From contig DATIWB010000109.1 in the NCBI GenBank assembly GCA_035519675.1, positions 62,001-126,000 on the forward strand: a stretch of 64,000 bases of DNA, given 5' to 3'. Positions 44,337 through 52,494 of this stretch are shown here, piece after piece (the first letter of the stretch is position 1; each line of letters begins with the position of its first letter). The notes beneath the pieces are model-generated. The model did not search any database, had not been told where the DNA came from, and was given only the letters and a program-made list of their open reading frames with translations. The DNA comes from RPRB01 sp035519675 (GTDB taxonomy: Bacteria; Myxococcota; Myxococcia; Myxococcales; Myxococcaceae). The translations under genes were made by a program, and so were the position numbers.

Positions 44337-44900
44337 TCACAAACCATTCGCCGAGCTTCGAGCGGACCTTCCGATGCGGGGCCTGAACATGACCACGCGC
44401 TCGCCCGGCAGCGGAAGGCAGGCTCGTTGCCTCTCGATCGTCGCTCGCATCTCAGGCCTCCACGACGACTCCTCCACGAGGGTGAATCCGCGCGCCTCGT
44501 AGAAGGGCCGGTTCCACGGAAGGTGGCGATAGGTGTTCAGCCACAGGCCCGGCCCGCGTTCGTGCGCCCACGCGACGGCCACGGAGAGCAAGGCGCTCCC
44601 GACGCCTTGGCCCATGTGCTCCAGCCGTACCGAGAGCTGATCGAGATAGGGCTCGTCGTCGAGTCGCCCCAGAACGGCGATGCCCATGGCCCGGTGCTCG
44701 GCATCCTCGGCGATGAAGCCGTCTCCCGAGGCCAGTGCGCGGGCCCACTGCTCTCGCTCCTCCACCACGTAGGGATGCCTGTCATCGAGGTCAATCCTGA
44801 GCCCTGCCGTGACGAAGCGACGGCTGGCGTCGTCATCGACGGAGACGATGGTGGAAAGCTCCTCGGGCCGCGCGGCGCGAATCGTGACGGAAGGCAGGAC
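44337..44900 (-). CDS. GNAT-family acetyltransferase, start uncertain
   Basis: About 187 residues with the GNAT fold: N-terminal TIRAARPEELSTIVSVDDDA, central AMGIAVLGRLDDEPYLDQLS, acetyl-CoA loop QGVGSALLSVAVAWA, and C-terminal NRPFYEARGFTLVEES. The substrate is unknown. The coding frame begins within a few bases of the stop of the zinc-finger gene, but no ATG, GTG or TTG is positioned there; a CTG at 44897 or a GTG at 44969 inside the upstream gene are the options. It is the third gene of the sigma/zinc-finger operon. Confidence 0.75.
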   Translation of the reverse strand, partial: VLPSVTIRAARPEELSTIVSVDDDASRRFVTAGLRIDLDDRHPYVVEEREQWARALASGDGFIAEDAEHRAMGIAVLGRLDDEPYLDQLSVRLEHMGQGVGSALLSVAVAWAHERGPGLWLNTYRHLPWNRPFYEARGFTLVEESSWRPEMRATIERQRACLPLPGERVVMFRPRIGRSARSSANGL

Positions 44901-44901
44901 G

Positions 44902-45153
44902 TCACCACTTCTCGTTGACGGGTGTGGCCCCGGAGAGCGCGGCCAGAAGCGACGCGTATTCTTCCGCACACTCGGAGCACATGGCGATGTGCCGCGCAAG
45001 GTGGGCGGTTCGTTCAGACACCTTCCCATCGCGAAGCTCTTCTTCGGCACGCGCGGCGAAGCCCGCCAGCGCGTCGTCACAGCCGATCTCGTCGTCGCGT
45101 GTCGAGAAGAGGAAGGAGAGCAGGGCGTTCATCTCGGCTCGGGTAAGATTCAT
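44902..45153 (-). CDS. Zinc-finger anti-sigma-like small protein
   Basis: An 83-residue protein with the zinc-binding anti-sigma motif in HLARHIAMCSECAEEYASLL (HxxxCxxC). It has no membrane segment, so it is likely a soluble anti-sigma factor. Its ATG overlaps the stop of the sigma gene, which indicates coupled synthesis in near-equal amounts. The final Trp is followed by the stop just before the GNAT frame. Confidence 0.75.
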   Translation of the reverse strand: MNLTRAEMNALLSFLFSTRDDEIGCDDALAGFAARAEEELRDGKVSERTAHLARHIAMCSECAEEYASLLAALSGATPVNEKW

Positions 45154-45788
45154 GGCGCGGTCCTCGTTCCCGCATCGAACATCCACAGGATGTCTTCGGC
45201 GCTGAACCCCTCGGCCACCAGGATGCGAAGCAACGCGCGGCGTGCATCGTGCCCGAGCTTGTAGACCGCGTTCCGCGTGATGCTCAGCCGCCGCCCAATC
45301 TCGTCCTGCGGCATCCCCCGAAGCTCGGCGGCGATGACGATGCGCTGTCGGTCCGTGAGGCGATGGATTGCACTTTCCAGGACTGCGAGCGCCCGGCGAC
45401 GAGCCAGGGTCCGGTCGGCGTCGTCTGAGCTCTCGAGGTTCAGGTCGTCCTCGCCGCTCTTCGCGACCAGCTCCTCGAACGACACGTCCTTCCACCGTGC
45501 CCGGCGGAGTTCGCTCCAGGCGACCCGTACAGCGGTGCTCATCGCCCAAGTGGTGAAATGGCTGTCACCCCGAAAGGTATCGAGCCGCTGGAGGACGCGG
45601 AGCATCGCTTCCTGGACGAAGTCCTCGATCTCGGTCAGGGCGCGGCCTGCAAACGCGTTGGCCAGGCCGGCCATGAGCACGGTCCGCAGGTCTCGGCGCG
45701 CGGCTTCGCCCGCTTGTCCGTCCTCACGAAGCGCACCGAGCCAGTCCTCGTTGCTGCGCTTCGCCTCGAGGCCTGGCCGTGAACCCAT
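45150..45788 (-). CDS. ECF-type RNA polymerase sigma factor
   Basis: A 212-residue sigma-70 family protein. Region 2 appears in LTEIEDFVQEAMLRVLQRLD and SHFTTWAMSTAVRVAWSELRR. Region 4 appears in IHRLTDRQRIVIAAELRGMPQ and the helix DEIGRRLSITRNAVYKLGHDA. The C-terminal extension (EGFSAEDILWMFDAGTRTAP) goes beyond the minimal ECF protein. It is partnered with the zinc-finger protein encoded in overlap and with a GNAT enzyme. The chosen ATG at 45788 has a longer alternative frame upstream without domain content. Confidence 0.9.
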   Translation of the reverse strand: MGSRPGLEAKRSNEDWLGALREDGQAGEAARRDLRTVLMAGLANAFAGRALTEIEDFVQEAMLRVLQRLDTFRGDSHFTTWAMSTAVRVAWSELRRARWKDVSFEELVAKSGEDDLNLESSDDADRTLARRRALAVLESAIHRLTDRQRIVIAAELRGMPQDEIGRRLSITRNAVYKLGHDARRALLRILVAEGFSAEDILWMFDAGTRTAP

Positions 45789-45883
45789 TGCGCTCCTGCC
45801 GCTGCTCAGGCTACCCGAACCAGTCGGTTCGGGTGCGTGCCGCTCGGAGTGACGCTCATGGGCCACCGCCGTCTCTCGGGGCT

Positions 45884-46396
45884 CTACGGTCGGGCGCCGG
45901 CACGCGCGACGGCCCGGAGAGACTCCGCGGCGGCGGTGAGCGCGGCGCCGAACAGGAAGACGTCCTTGATCAGGAAGCCGAAGGCCGACGGATCCTTCAG
46001 GACGCCGGGAGTGGTCACCAGGAAGCTGAGGGTGATCACGAACATTCCCGCCGCCCAGATTCCGCCTGCCGCTGCGGCCCTGGGAAGCCACCGGTGCGCG
46101 GCGAGCAGAGTGGCGATGAGAAGCTCGGTCACGCCGATGACATTCGAGGCGCCCTGGGTCGAGGTGATCCCATAGAGCCATCCCAGGAACGGGCTGTGCT
46201 CCGCCATGCCTTTGATCGCCGCAGCTTCCTCGGCGGTGAACTTGAACAGCCCGAAGACGAGCAGGATCGCGATGAGGCCCCCACGTGCCACCCAGCGGGC
46301 GGCCGTTTCGAACCGGAACGCGGCCGCGAGGGCCTGGTTTCCAGGAGCGATCCGCGCCTGGGTCGGGGAAGTCACGTCTGCAGTGGTTGCGCTCAT
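45884..46396 (-). CDS. DUF417 (YkgB-like) membrane protein
   Basis: A 170-residue protein with four hydrophobic helices. The segments LIAILLVFGLFKFTAEEAAAI, SPFLGWLYG and the ending FLIKDVFLFGAALTAAAESL match the DUF417/YkgB family of inner-membrane proteins related to DoxX. The family's function is unsettled, with links to oxidative stress. A 128-base gap separates it from the monooxygenase-like gene on the same strand. Confidence 0.8.
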   Translation of the reverse strand: MSATTADVTSPTQARIAPGNQALAAAFRFETAARWVARGGLIAILLVFGLFKFTAEEAAAIKGMAEHSPFLGWLYGITSTQGASNVIGVTELLIATLLAAHRWLPRAAAAGGIWAAGMFVITLSFLVTTPGVLKDPSAFGFLIKDVFLFGAALTAAAESLRAVARAGARP

Positions 46397-46525
46397 TCGT
46401 CGTCACCTCTGGCCCAAGGGGGCCGGCGCTGGTTGGACGCGGTGAGCCGGGCCGGTCTTACCCCGACCCGTGCTTCGGCCATGGGACCAGAGGAGCGGCG
46501 CGCACCAGACCTCGAACCACTCCGC

Positions 46526-46837
46526 TCAGACCTTGGCGGCGAGAATGTCGTGCTTCTCGATGTTCGGGGCCTCGACGAGCAGCTCGCCAGCCTTGGCCAT
46601 GAGCGCCGCGGCGAGGCGCCCGGCGAGATGCGCGTCCCGGCCCGCCTCAGCCGAGAAGGTGTCGAAGATGGCGAAGGTCTTCGCGTCGAACTTCACCGCG
46701 TACCATTGCAGCGTCCCGGGCTCGTCCTGCACCAGCGGTAGCCCGGAGCGCAGGAGCGCCTCCAGCTCCTTCTCCTTGCCCGGTCGGGCGACCAGCCGAA
46801 CGAAGAGACCGACCTTCACCGCCTGGTGACTTGCCAT
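46526..46837 (-). CDS. Antibiotic-biosynthesis-monooxygenase-fold protein
   Basis: A 103-residue protein of the ABM/quinol monooxygenase family. The pattern is VGLFVRLVARPGKEKELEAL, then DEPGTLQWYAVKFD, then FAIFDTFSAEAGRDAHLAGR, giving a dimeric ferredoxin-like fold. Members oxidise quinols or act on small aromatics, often without cofactor; the substrate here is unknown. The ATG at 46837 is preceded by aggagac. It is followed downstream on the same strand by the DUF417 gene. Confidence 0.85.
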   Translation of the reverse strand: MASHQAVKVGLFVRLVARPGKEKELEALLRSGLPLVQDEPGTLQWYAVKFDAKTFAIFDTFSAEAGRDAHLAGRLAAALMAKAGELLVEAPNIEKHDILAAKV

Positions 46838-47370
46838 GATTGTCTCCTTTTCGGGCCAGGTGGCCCGGGTTGCTCGCCGTCGTAATACGTCTGGTCGGAC
46901 CCCCGGGGTTACGCTCGGTGCCGACGTCACGCTTTCGGTGCTCGCGAATAGTCCCGGGCGCGCCTTCCTCGCCTCGCTTGCGATCTGACCGTGGCGTCGG
47001 GGCGGCGGGGTGACCTGCGGGCCTTGTGAATGGTTGTCGGGCCGTTGGCGTGGGTACCGAGGGCGCCTCGGGGCGCCCTTCGTGTTCCGGCGCGGCAGAT
47101 CGGAGTGGAGTGCGCTGGAGCACGGCACGTCGCAGCGGAGCGTCGTCGCTTTCCTCGCCCCCCGTGACATGGCCACGCGTTCAGAACCGCCTCGGGCTGT
47201 TCAGGTGTCGTCCTCGATTTTTCGCTCGGGGCCCGGTCGCTTCGCTCGCGACCTGAACAGAACGGGCAGGGTCCCGAAGATGACTACAGAGCTCCACAGG
47301 CGGGCAGCCCGGTGTTCCGCGCAGCGCCTACGCAGGCCTCTGGTCGGTCGAGACCTTGGTGCACCCGGTC
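46838..47370. other. 533-base gap with one hairpin
   Basis: No supported gene lies here. Frames on both strands are Arg/Pro-rich. An 8-bp stem with a four-base loop at 47060-47079 (agggcgcc-tcgg-ggcgccct) may act as a terminator for either direction. The left end should contain the promoter of the ABM-fold gene. Confidence 0.4.
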
Positions 47371-48855
47371 CTACGCTGTGGCCATTCCCGATGGCGGGAG
47401 CCGGAAGGGGACCTCGAGCTCGGTGCAGAGCAGCTGGACCGCCTGCCGACCGCTGAGGAGCGCCGTGGGCACACCGCCACCCGGCTCCACCCACTGGCCG
47501 GCCATGACGAAGCGGTGCAGCCCGTGGAGGGTCTTCCGCACCTGACCGAAGAACGACTCGGAGCTGGGGAGCCAGCCCTCGTACGCCCCCCGCCAGGCGC
47601 GGGCGCTGGTCCAGAAGGTCATCGGCGTGGCGATGTCCACCATCCGCACCGCCCCGGCCAGGCCGGGGATCTGCTTGGCCAGCTGCGCGAGCGCGACGTC
47701 CCCCACGGCATCCTTCTCGGCGGTGTAGCGGGAGCCGCGGGTGGCCCACCACTCGTAGTTGGACCCCAGCATGGCCTGGATGACGGTGTGGCCCGCTGGC
47801 GCGAAGCTGGTGTCGTCGTTGCAGACCCGGACATACAGCGAATCATTCACCACGTCTCCGACCTCGAACGGGTCCACCCGGTCCAGCACCATCAGCGAGG
47901 GGAGGTCCGAGAGGGGGAGGGCGACGCCGTAGCTCGCCAGCACCACTGGCTGGAACGTGCGCCACCGGGCCAGCTTCGCCCGGACGTCGTCACCGCCGAA
48001 CCGGCCGCCGAGGAGGCGGAGCACCGTCTCCGGCATGCTGGAGGTGGAGACGACGGCATCGGCCATCACGAAGCTGCCGTCGGAGAGCCGGACCCCGCGG
48101 GCCTCGTGTCCCTGGACCAGGATCTCGTCCACCGTGGCGTGGAGCTGGGTCTCGCCCCCCAGCCGGTGGTAGCTCGAGATGAGCGCATCGCGGAAGGCCG
48201 CGGTCCCTCCGATGGGACGCGAGAGGTGGCCCCGCTCCAGGTACCCCAGCACCATGAGGAGAAAGAGCGCCGGCGCCTCGCGGGGCAGCAGCTCGGTGAA
48301 GATCCGCTGGAGCACCGGGGAGCGGAGGTGCTCGCGGACGTAGAGCGCGAGCGGCTTCCGGAAGTGCATCACCGTGCCCAGCTCGTCGCGCATCTGCCAG
48401 AACTCGGCGAGCTGGTCCCAGAAGGTGCGGTGACTCTGGTCGAGGGGCTGCTCCAGCTCGGCCACCCGGCGGGCGCCAGCGACGATGCGATCGATCTCCG
48501 CGCCGTCCTCGGGCGCGAGGGCGAGCAGCTCGCGGGCGAGCCCGTCGAGGTCCCGGGTGAGGTGCAGGGTCCGGCCGTTCCGCGTGTCCCGGTACGCGGT
48601 CCATTCCTTCAGCACGTGGAGCCGCACCGGCGGGACGATGCCCAGCTCCTCGTAAAGCGGCGCGAAGGCCCCCCCGGTGAGCCAGTGGATGCAGCCGTCG
48701 ATCGTGTACGCACCGCGAGGCCAGGCGGTGCAGACGCCGCCCAGCGCGATGTTGTGCTCCACCAGCGTGGTGCGAAATCCGGCCGCCCGCGCGTAGCACC
48801 CCGCCGAGAGCCCGGCCAACCCACCACCCACGATGACAACGTGCCGCTCGGACAT
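47371..48855 (-). CDS. FAD-dependent oxidoreductase, phytoene-desaturase/CrtI-like
   Basis: A 494-residue flavoprotein. The N-terminus has the Rossmann motif VVIVGGGLAGLSAGCYARAAG followed by GGVCTAWPRGAYTIDGCIHW, as in carotenoid desaturases, retinol saturase-like and protoporphyrinogen-oxidase-like enzymes. The C-terminal FAD motif appears around FVMAGQWVEPGGGVPTALLSG. The substrate cannot be determined; no other carotenoid gene is in the window. A gaggaggg ribosome site supports the ATG at 48855. It is divergent from a HemG-like flavodoxin gene, which may be a functional association. Confidence 0.85.
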   Translation of the reverse strand: MSERHVVIVGGGLAGLSAGCYARAAGFRTTLVEHNIALGGVCTAWPRGAYTIDGCIHWLTGGAFAPLYEELGIVPPVRLHVLKEWTAYRDTRNGRTLHLTRDLDGLARELLALAPEDGAEIDRIVAGARRVAELEQPLDQSHRTFWDQLAEFWQMRDELGTVMHFRKPLALYVREHLRSPVLQRIFTELLPREAPALFLLMVLGYLERGHLSRPIGGTAAFRDALISSYHRLGGETQLHATVDEILVQGHEARGVRLSDGSFVMADAVVSTSSMPETVLRLLGGRFGGDDVRAKLARWRTFQPVVLASYGVALPLSDLPSLMVLDRVDPFEVGDVVNDSLYVRVCNDDTSFAPAGHTVIQAMLGSNYEWWATRGSRYTAEKDAVGDVALAQLAKQIPGLAGAVRMVDIATPMTFWTSARAWRGAYEGWLPSSESFFGQVRKTLHGLHRFVMAGQWVEPGGGVPTALLSGRQAVQLLCTELEVPFRLPPSGMATA

Positions 48856-49038
48856 GAGGATTCCCTCCTCGGCGCACACTTGATGCATTGCATCGGGCGT
48901 GCGCGGAAAGGCCTCTCCATTCGGCCATCCAGCCGCATCGCCTGCGTCGGGGGGAGGTGGCACGCGCAGGGCTTGCGGATGCCGCTCGTTCCTCGGCCAC
49001 GCATCGAGCAGGGTACGGCCGATGCAGCACCCTCCGAC

Positions 49039-49707
49039 ATGAGACCGTTCCTCGTCGTCTATGCCACCGGCACCGGCCACACCCGACACGTCGCCGAGCG
49101 CGTCGCCGACCGCATTCGCACTCTTGCCCACGAGGTGCAGATCCAGGACGTGCGGACCGAGGCGCTACCCCCCCTGGAGCGCTACTCGGCCGTCATCCTG
49201 GCCGCGAGCGTCCACCTCGGTCACCACGAACGGGAGATGGTGAAGTTCGTCCGCGCTCGTCGTCGCGAGCTGGAACGGCTTCCCACGGTCTTCCTCTCCG
49301 TGAGCCTGACCGAGGTGGCCGCCGCGGACGTCCACCGCCCCGACGACGAGCGCCTCGAGGCCCGGCGCGCCACCCGCAAGGTGCTGGACGACTTCGTGCT
49401 CGAGACCGGCTGGCGCCCCGACAAGGCGGTGTCCATCGCCGGCGCCCTCACCGACACTGCCTACGGGCCGCTGACCCGGCTTCTGATGCGGACGCTCGCC
49501 CACCGCACCGTGCCCGACGAGCCCACGCGGCAGGTGGTGTTCACCGACTGGGCAGCGCTGAACGGGGTGGTGGACAGCCTCGTCCGCGTGGCGGTGGAGC
49601 GGAGCAAGGGGGCACCGCCCGTTCCCCCGGGGGAGCCCGCCCTCAGGAACGCGGTGCAGGCACTCACTTGCCCTGGTAGATGGCCATCACGTCCCGGAGG
49701 AGCTTGA
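49039..49707 (+). CDS. Flavodoxin-domain protein, HemG-like
   Basis: A 222-residue protein. The FMN phosphate loop VVYATGTGHTRHVAERVAD opens a flavodoxin-like fold. VILAASVHLGHHEREMVKFV and FLSVSLTEVAA resemble HemG, the menaquinone-linked protoporphyrinogen IX dehydrogenase of haem synthesis. Such an enzyme would suit a cell with a heavy haem demand, but related flavodoxins have other roles. The C-terminal 40 residues are Pro/Arg-rich and overlap the convergent aldolase gene by 44 bases, so the real protein might end earlier in homologues. Confidence 0.65.
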   Translation: MRPFLVVYATGTGHTRHVAERVADRIRTLAHEVQIQDVRTEALPPLERYSAVILAASVHLGHHEREMVKFVRARRRELERLPTVFLSVSLTEVAAADVHRPDDERLEARRATRKVLDDFVLETGWRPDKAVSIAGALTDTAYGPLTRLLMRTLAHRTVPDEPTRQVVFTDWAALNGVVDSLVRVAVERSKGAPPVPPGEPALRNAVQALTCPGRWPSRPGGA

Positions 49708-50584
49708 GCGCCTCCTCCTTCGGGCGCTGGAAGGCGTTGCGGCCCATGATCGATCCGAAGCCGCCGCCGTCGCGGATGGCACGGATCTCCTCCAGCACCG
49801 CCGGGGTGTCCTTCGCCTCGCCGCCGGAGAAGATGATGATCCGCTTGCCGTTGAAGCAGCTCTGGACCACGTGGCGCACGCGCTCGGCCAGCGTCTTGGT
49901 GGGGATGGCGTACTTCTCGTAGACCTTCTTGGCCTCGGCGAGCTCCACCTGGTCCTTGGGGGGCTTCACCTTGACCACGTGGGCGCCCAGCTGCGCCGCC
50001 TCCTGCGCGGCGTAGGCGATGAGGTCCACCGCCTGCTCGCTCTCCTTCGGGATTGCCGCGCCGCGCACGTACGCCCAGACGATGGTGGGCAGCCCGTGCT
50101 CCTTGGCCTCCTCCAGGATTTCCCGGAGCTCCTGGAGCAGCACGTTCCGCTGCCCGCTTCCCGGATAGATGGTGTAGCCGACGGCGGCGCAGCCGAGCCG
50201 CACTGCGTCCTTCACCGAGCCGGTCACCGCGGAGGCGGGCTCGAGCTTGCTCATGGAGTCGGAGTTGTTGAGCTTGAGGATGAGCGGAATCTCCATCGCG
50301 TAGCTGCCGGCCACGGCCTCGAGGAACCCGAGCGGCGCGGCGTACGCGTTGCAGCCCGCCTCGATCGCGAGCTGCACGTGGTAGTCCGGGTCGTAGCCCG
50401 GCGGGTTCGGGGCGAAGGAGCGGGCGGGGCCATGCTCGAAGCCCTGGTCCACGGGGAGGATGACCAGCTTGCCCGTCCCGGCGAGCGTGCCGGTGTTGAG
50501 CAGCCGGGCGAGGTTCATCTTCAGGCCCGGGCTGTCGGACGGGTACCAGGACAGGATCTGCTTCACGCGGTCGGTCAGGCGCAT
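49664..50584 (-). CDS. Class I fructose-bisphosphate aldolase, DhnA type
   Basis: A 306-residue cytoplasmic aldolase of the archaeal/DhnA type that interconverts fructose 1,6-bisphosphate and triose phosphates. Recognisable parts are VILPVDQGFEHGPARSF, AVGYTIYPGSGQ, HVVKVKPPKDQ with the expected Schiff-base lysine, IIIFSGGEAKD and the phosphate loop GGGFGSIMGRNAFQRP. I chose the ATG at 50584, which has ggag upstream; a TTG at 50596 would add four residues. It is not in a visible glycolytic operon. Confidence 0.92.
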   Translation of the reverse strand: MRLTDRVKQILSWYPSDSPGLKMNLARLLNTGTLAGTGKLVILPVDQGFEHGPARSFAPNPPGYDPDYHVQLAIEAGCNAYAAPLGFLEAVAGSYAMEIPLILKLNNSDSMSKLEPASAVTGSVKDAVRLGCAAVGYTIYPGSGQRNVLLQELREILEEAKEHGLPTIVWAYVRGAAIPKESEQAVDLIAYAAQEAAQLGAHVVKVKPPKDQVELAEAKKVYEKYAIPTKTLAERVRHVVQSCFNGKRIIIFSGGEAKDTPAVLEEIRAIRDGGGFGSIMGRNAFQRPKEEALKLLRDVMAIYQGK

Positions 50585-50675
50585 GGGGTTCTCCAAAGCT
50601 CCCTCGGGACGTCGAGCGTGGAGCGGGTGTTACACGCTCGGGCGGGAGGCTGTCACGCCTCGGCTGGACCGGGAC

Positions 50676-51161
50676 CTACTTCTCGTGCTCGTGCTCGCCT
50701 CCCGCCGGCGCGACGAAGCCCGAACGGGCCTCGGGGTGGCGAATCCGACCCCCGAGCTCGGCGGTCCTGGTCAGGATGACCGTGCCCAGAGCGGAGAGCA
50801 CGAGCAGCGGAACGGTGACCTCCTTGCCCAGGCCCTTGCGTCGCCAGGCCCAGGCCCCGGCAGCAGCGAGCAGGAGGGAAGAGCCGAGCGCCCAGGTGGC
50901 CGAGTCGTCATGCGCCTCGACGATCGGGTCGAGGGTCTTCTGCTGAGCCTTCTCGGCGGCCATCACCAGATCCGCCGCCGCGTCGCCGGTGAGGTACGAG
51001 GCGACCGCCGCGGCCGCCCCGACCCAAGCCACCACGATCCCGGTCCGGAGCACTGGCTCCGACCGCCGCCACACCCCGACCGCGAAGATGATCAGCGCGG
51101 CCGGGACCAGGATCACGGGGACGTGGTTGATGGCGATGTGCAGGTGGGCGAGGTTCCACAT
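50676..51161 (-). CDS. DUF2231-like membrane protein
   Basis: A 161-residue protein with four hydrophobic helices. The N-terminus NLAHLHIAINHVPVILVPAA, with histidines before and in the first helix, and the segment ASYLTGDAAADLV match DUF2231 proteins, whose histidines have been suggested to bind haem or metal. The C-terminus ends in HEHEK. Function is unknown. The upstream gap to the acyltransferase gene at 51277 is 115 bases and it may be a separate unit. Confidence 0.7.
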   Translation of the reverse strand: MWNLAHLHIAINHVPVILVPAALIIFAVGVWRRSEPVLRTGIVVAWVGAAAAVASYLTGDAAADLVMAAEKAQQKTLDPIVEAHDDSATWALGSSLLLAAAGAWAWRRKGLGKEVTVPLLVLSALGTVILTRTAELGGRIRHPEARSGFVAPAGGEHEHEK

Positions 51162-51276
51162 GCCGGAGGACCCTACTGTCCGGACGACGGGCTGTCCTCC
51201 AGGATCGGTCTCCGCTCGCGAGGCTCGTGGTCGTGGACGAGCCCAGCACCACCGGCACCTAGGCGTCCTCAACCGC

Positions 51277-52494
51277 TCAGAGGGTCTTCTCGTAGATCCG
51301 GTAGGTCTTGTACCGGCGCGCGCCGATCGACTCGATGGCCCGGTTCATCAGCTCGTTGTCCTCGGTGACCCAGCCGAGCTCGGCGCCGTCGTACCCCAGC
51401 CGGCGGGCCGCCCGGAGCGTCTCCAGGCCCAGCAGCGCGTCGAGGCCCCGCCGCCGGTACCCGGGCTTGATCCCGAAGAGCAGGACGCGCAGCCGCTCGA
51501 TGCGCCGCGCCGCCCAGGCCATCTTCGCCAGGCCCACCGGCACGCCCCACCGGGTCAGCTGTCCGCCGGCCTCTCGGATGGCGAGGTTCGAGTCGGGGAG
51601 GGTGATGCAGAACGCCACCGGCTCGCCCTTGACCTCGGCGATGACGCACAGCTCGGGGCGGACGCGCACCAGGGGACGGAGCCGGGCGGTGATGGAGTCG
51701 AACTCCTCCTCGTTCATCGGGAGGAAGAGCCAGTTCCGGTCGAGCATCGCGTTGTAGATGCTCTTCAGGCGGCGGATCTCCTCCGGGAGGTCGTGGATGT
51801 TCAGGGGCCGCACGCGGACCTGCTCCGACTCCTTCAGCCGCTCGGCGATCCGGACCATCTTCTCCGGCGGGGTCATCGCCGCCGAGATGTCGTAGGCGTA
51901 GAGGTCCCGCATCTTCTTCAGACCCCAGCCCTCGAGCAGCGCGCCGTAGTACCGGTAGTTGTAGGGCATCATCATCGCCGGCGGGAACTCGAAGCCCTCC
52001 ACCAGCACGCCGCAGTCGTGGTTGGTGGAGAGGTTCACCGGCCCGGTGAGGGTCTTCATCCCCCGCGAGCGAGCGAACTCCGCCGCGGCGTCCAGGAGCG
52101 CGCTGGCCACCTCGGGGTCGTTCGGGACGTCGAACATTCCGAAGAAGCCGGTCTCGCTGTTGTGGAACTGGTTCCACAGCGCGTCGTCGATCGCGGCGAT
52201 GCGGCCAACCACCTTGCCGTTCCGCCGGGCGAGGAAGAGCTCCACCTCGGCGTGGGTGAAGAAGGGATTCTTCCTCCGGTTCAGGAAGTCGCGCCGCTCG
52301 GCCACGATGGGAGGAACGAAGTACGGGTCGTCCTTGTACAGCTCGAGCTGGAATCGGATGAACTCGTCCAGCTCCAGGGTCGAGCGGACCGGGGTCACCT
52401 GGACGGCGGAGCCGGTGGTCGCCGGGGTGGCGGTGGGCTTCGCCGCCTTGGAGCGGCCGGGACTGCGGAGGTTTCGGACGGAGGTGGGGTTCAT
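51277..52494 (-). CDS. GNAT-type acyltransferase, ceramide-synthase-like paralogue B
   Basis: A 405-residue protein. A basic, Thr/Pro-rich leader (about 1-32) precedes the family pattern ELDEFIRFQLELYKDDPYFV, then NPFFTHAEVELFLARRNGKV and VGRIAAIDDALWN. A C-terminal GNAT acyl-CoA fold (FGIKPGYRRRGLDALLGLET) follows. It is a clear paralogue of the protein encoded at 53489-54670. In Caulobacter the bacterial ceramide synthase belongs to the GNAT group and is needed with Spt and CerR, all of which have counterparts here. Its ATG overlaps the stop of the reductase gene. The N-acylation role is inferred from context. Confidence 0.65.
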   Translation of the reverse strand: MNPTSVRNLRSPGRSKAAKPTATPATTGSAVQVTPVRSTLELDEFIRFQLELYKDDPYFVPPIVAERRDFLNRRKNPFFTHAEVELFLARRNGKVVGRIAAIDDALWNQFHNSETGFFGMFDVPNDPEVASALLDAAAEFARSRGMKTLTGPVNLSTNHDCGVLVEGFEFPPAMMMPYNYRYYGALLEGWGLKKMRDLYAYDISAAMTPPEKMVRIAERLKESEQVRVRPLNIHDLPEEIRRLKSIYNAMLDRNWLFLPMNEEEFDSITARLRPLVRVRPELCVIAEVKGEPVAFCITLPDSNLAIREAGGQLTRWGVPVGLAKMAWAARRIERLRVLLFGIKPGYRRRGLDALLGLETLRAARRLGYDGAELGWVTEDNELMNRAIESIGARRYKTYRIYEKTL

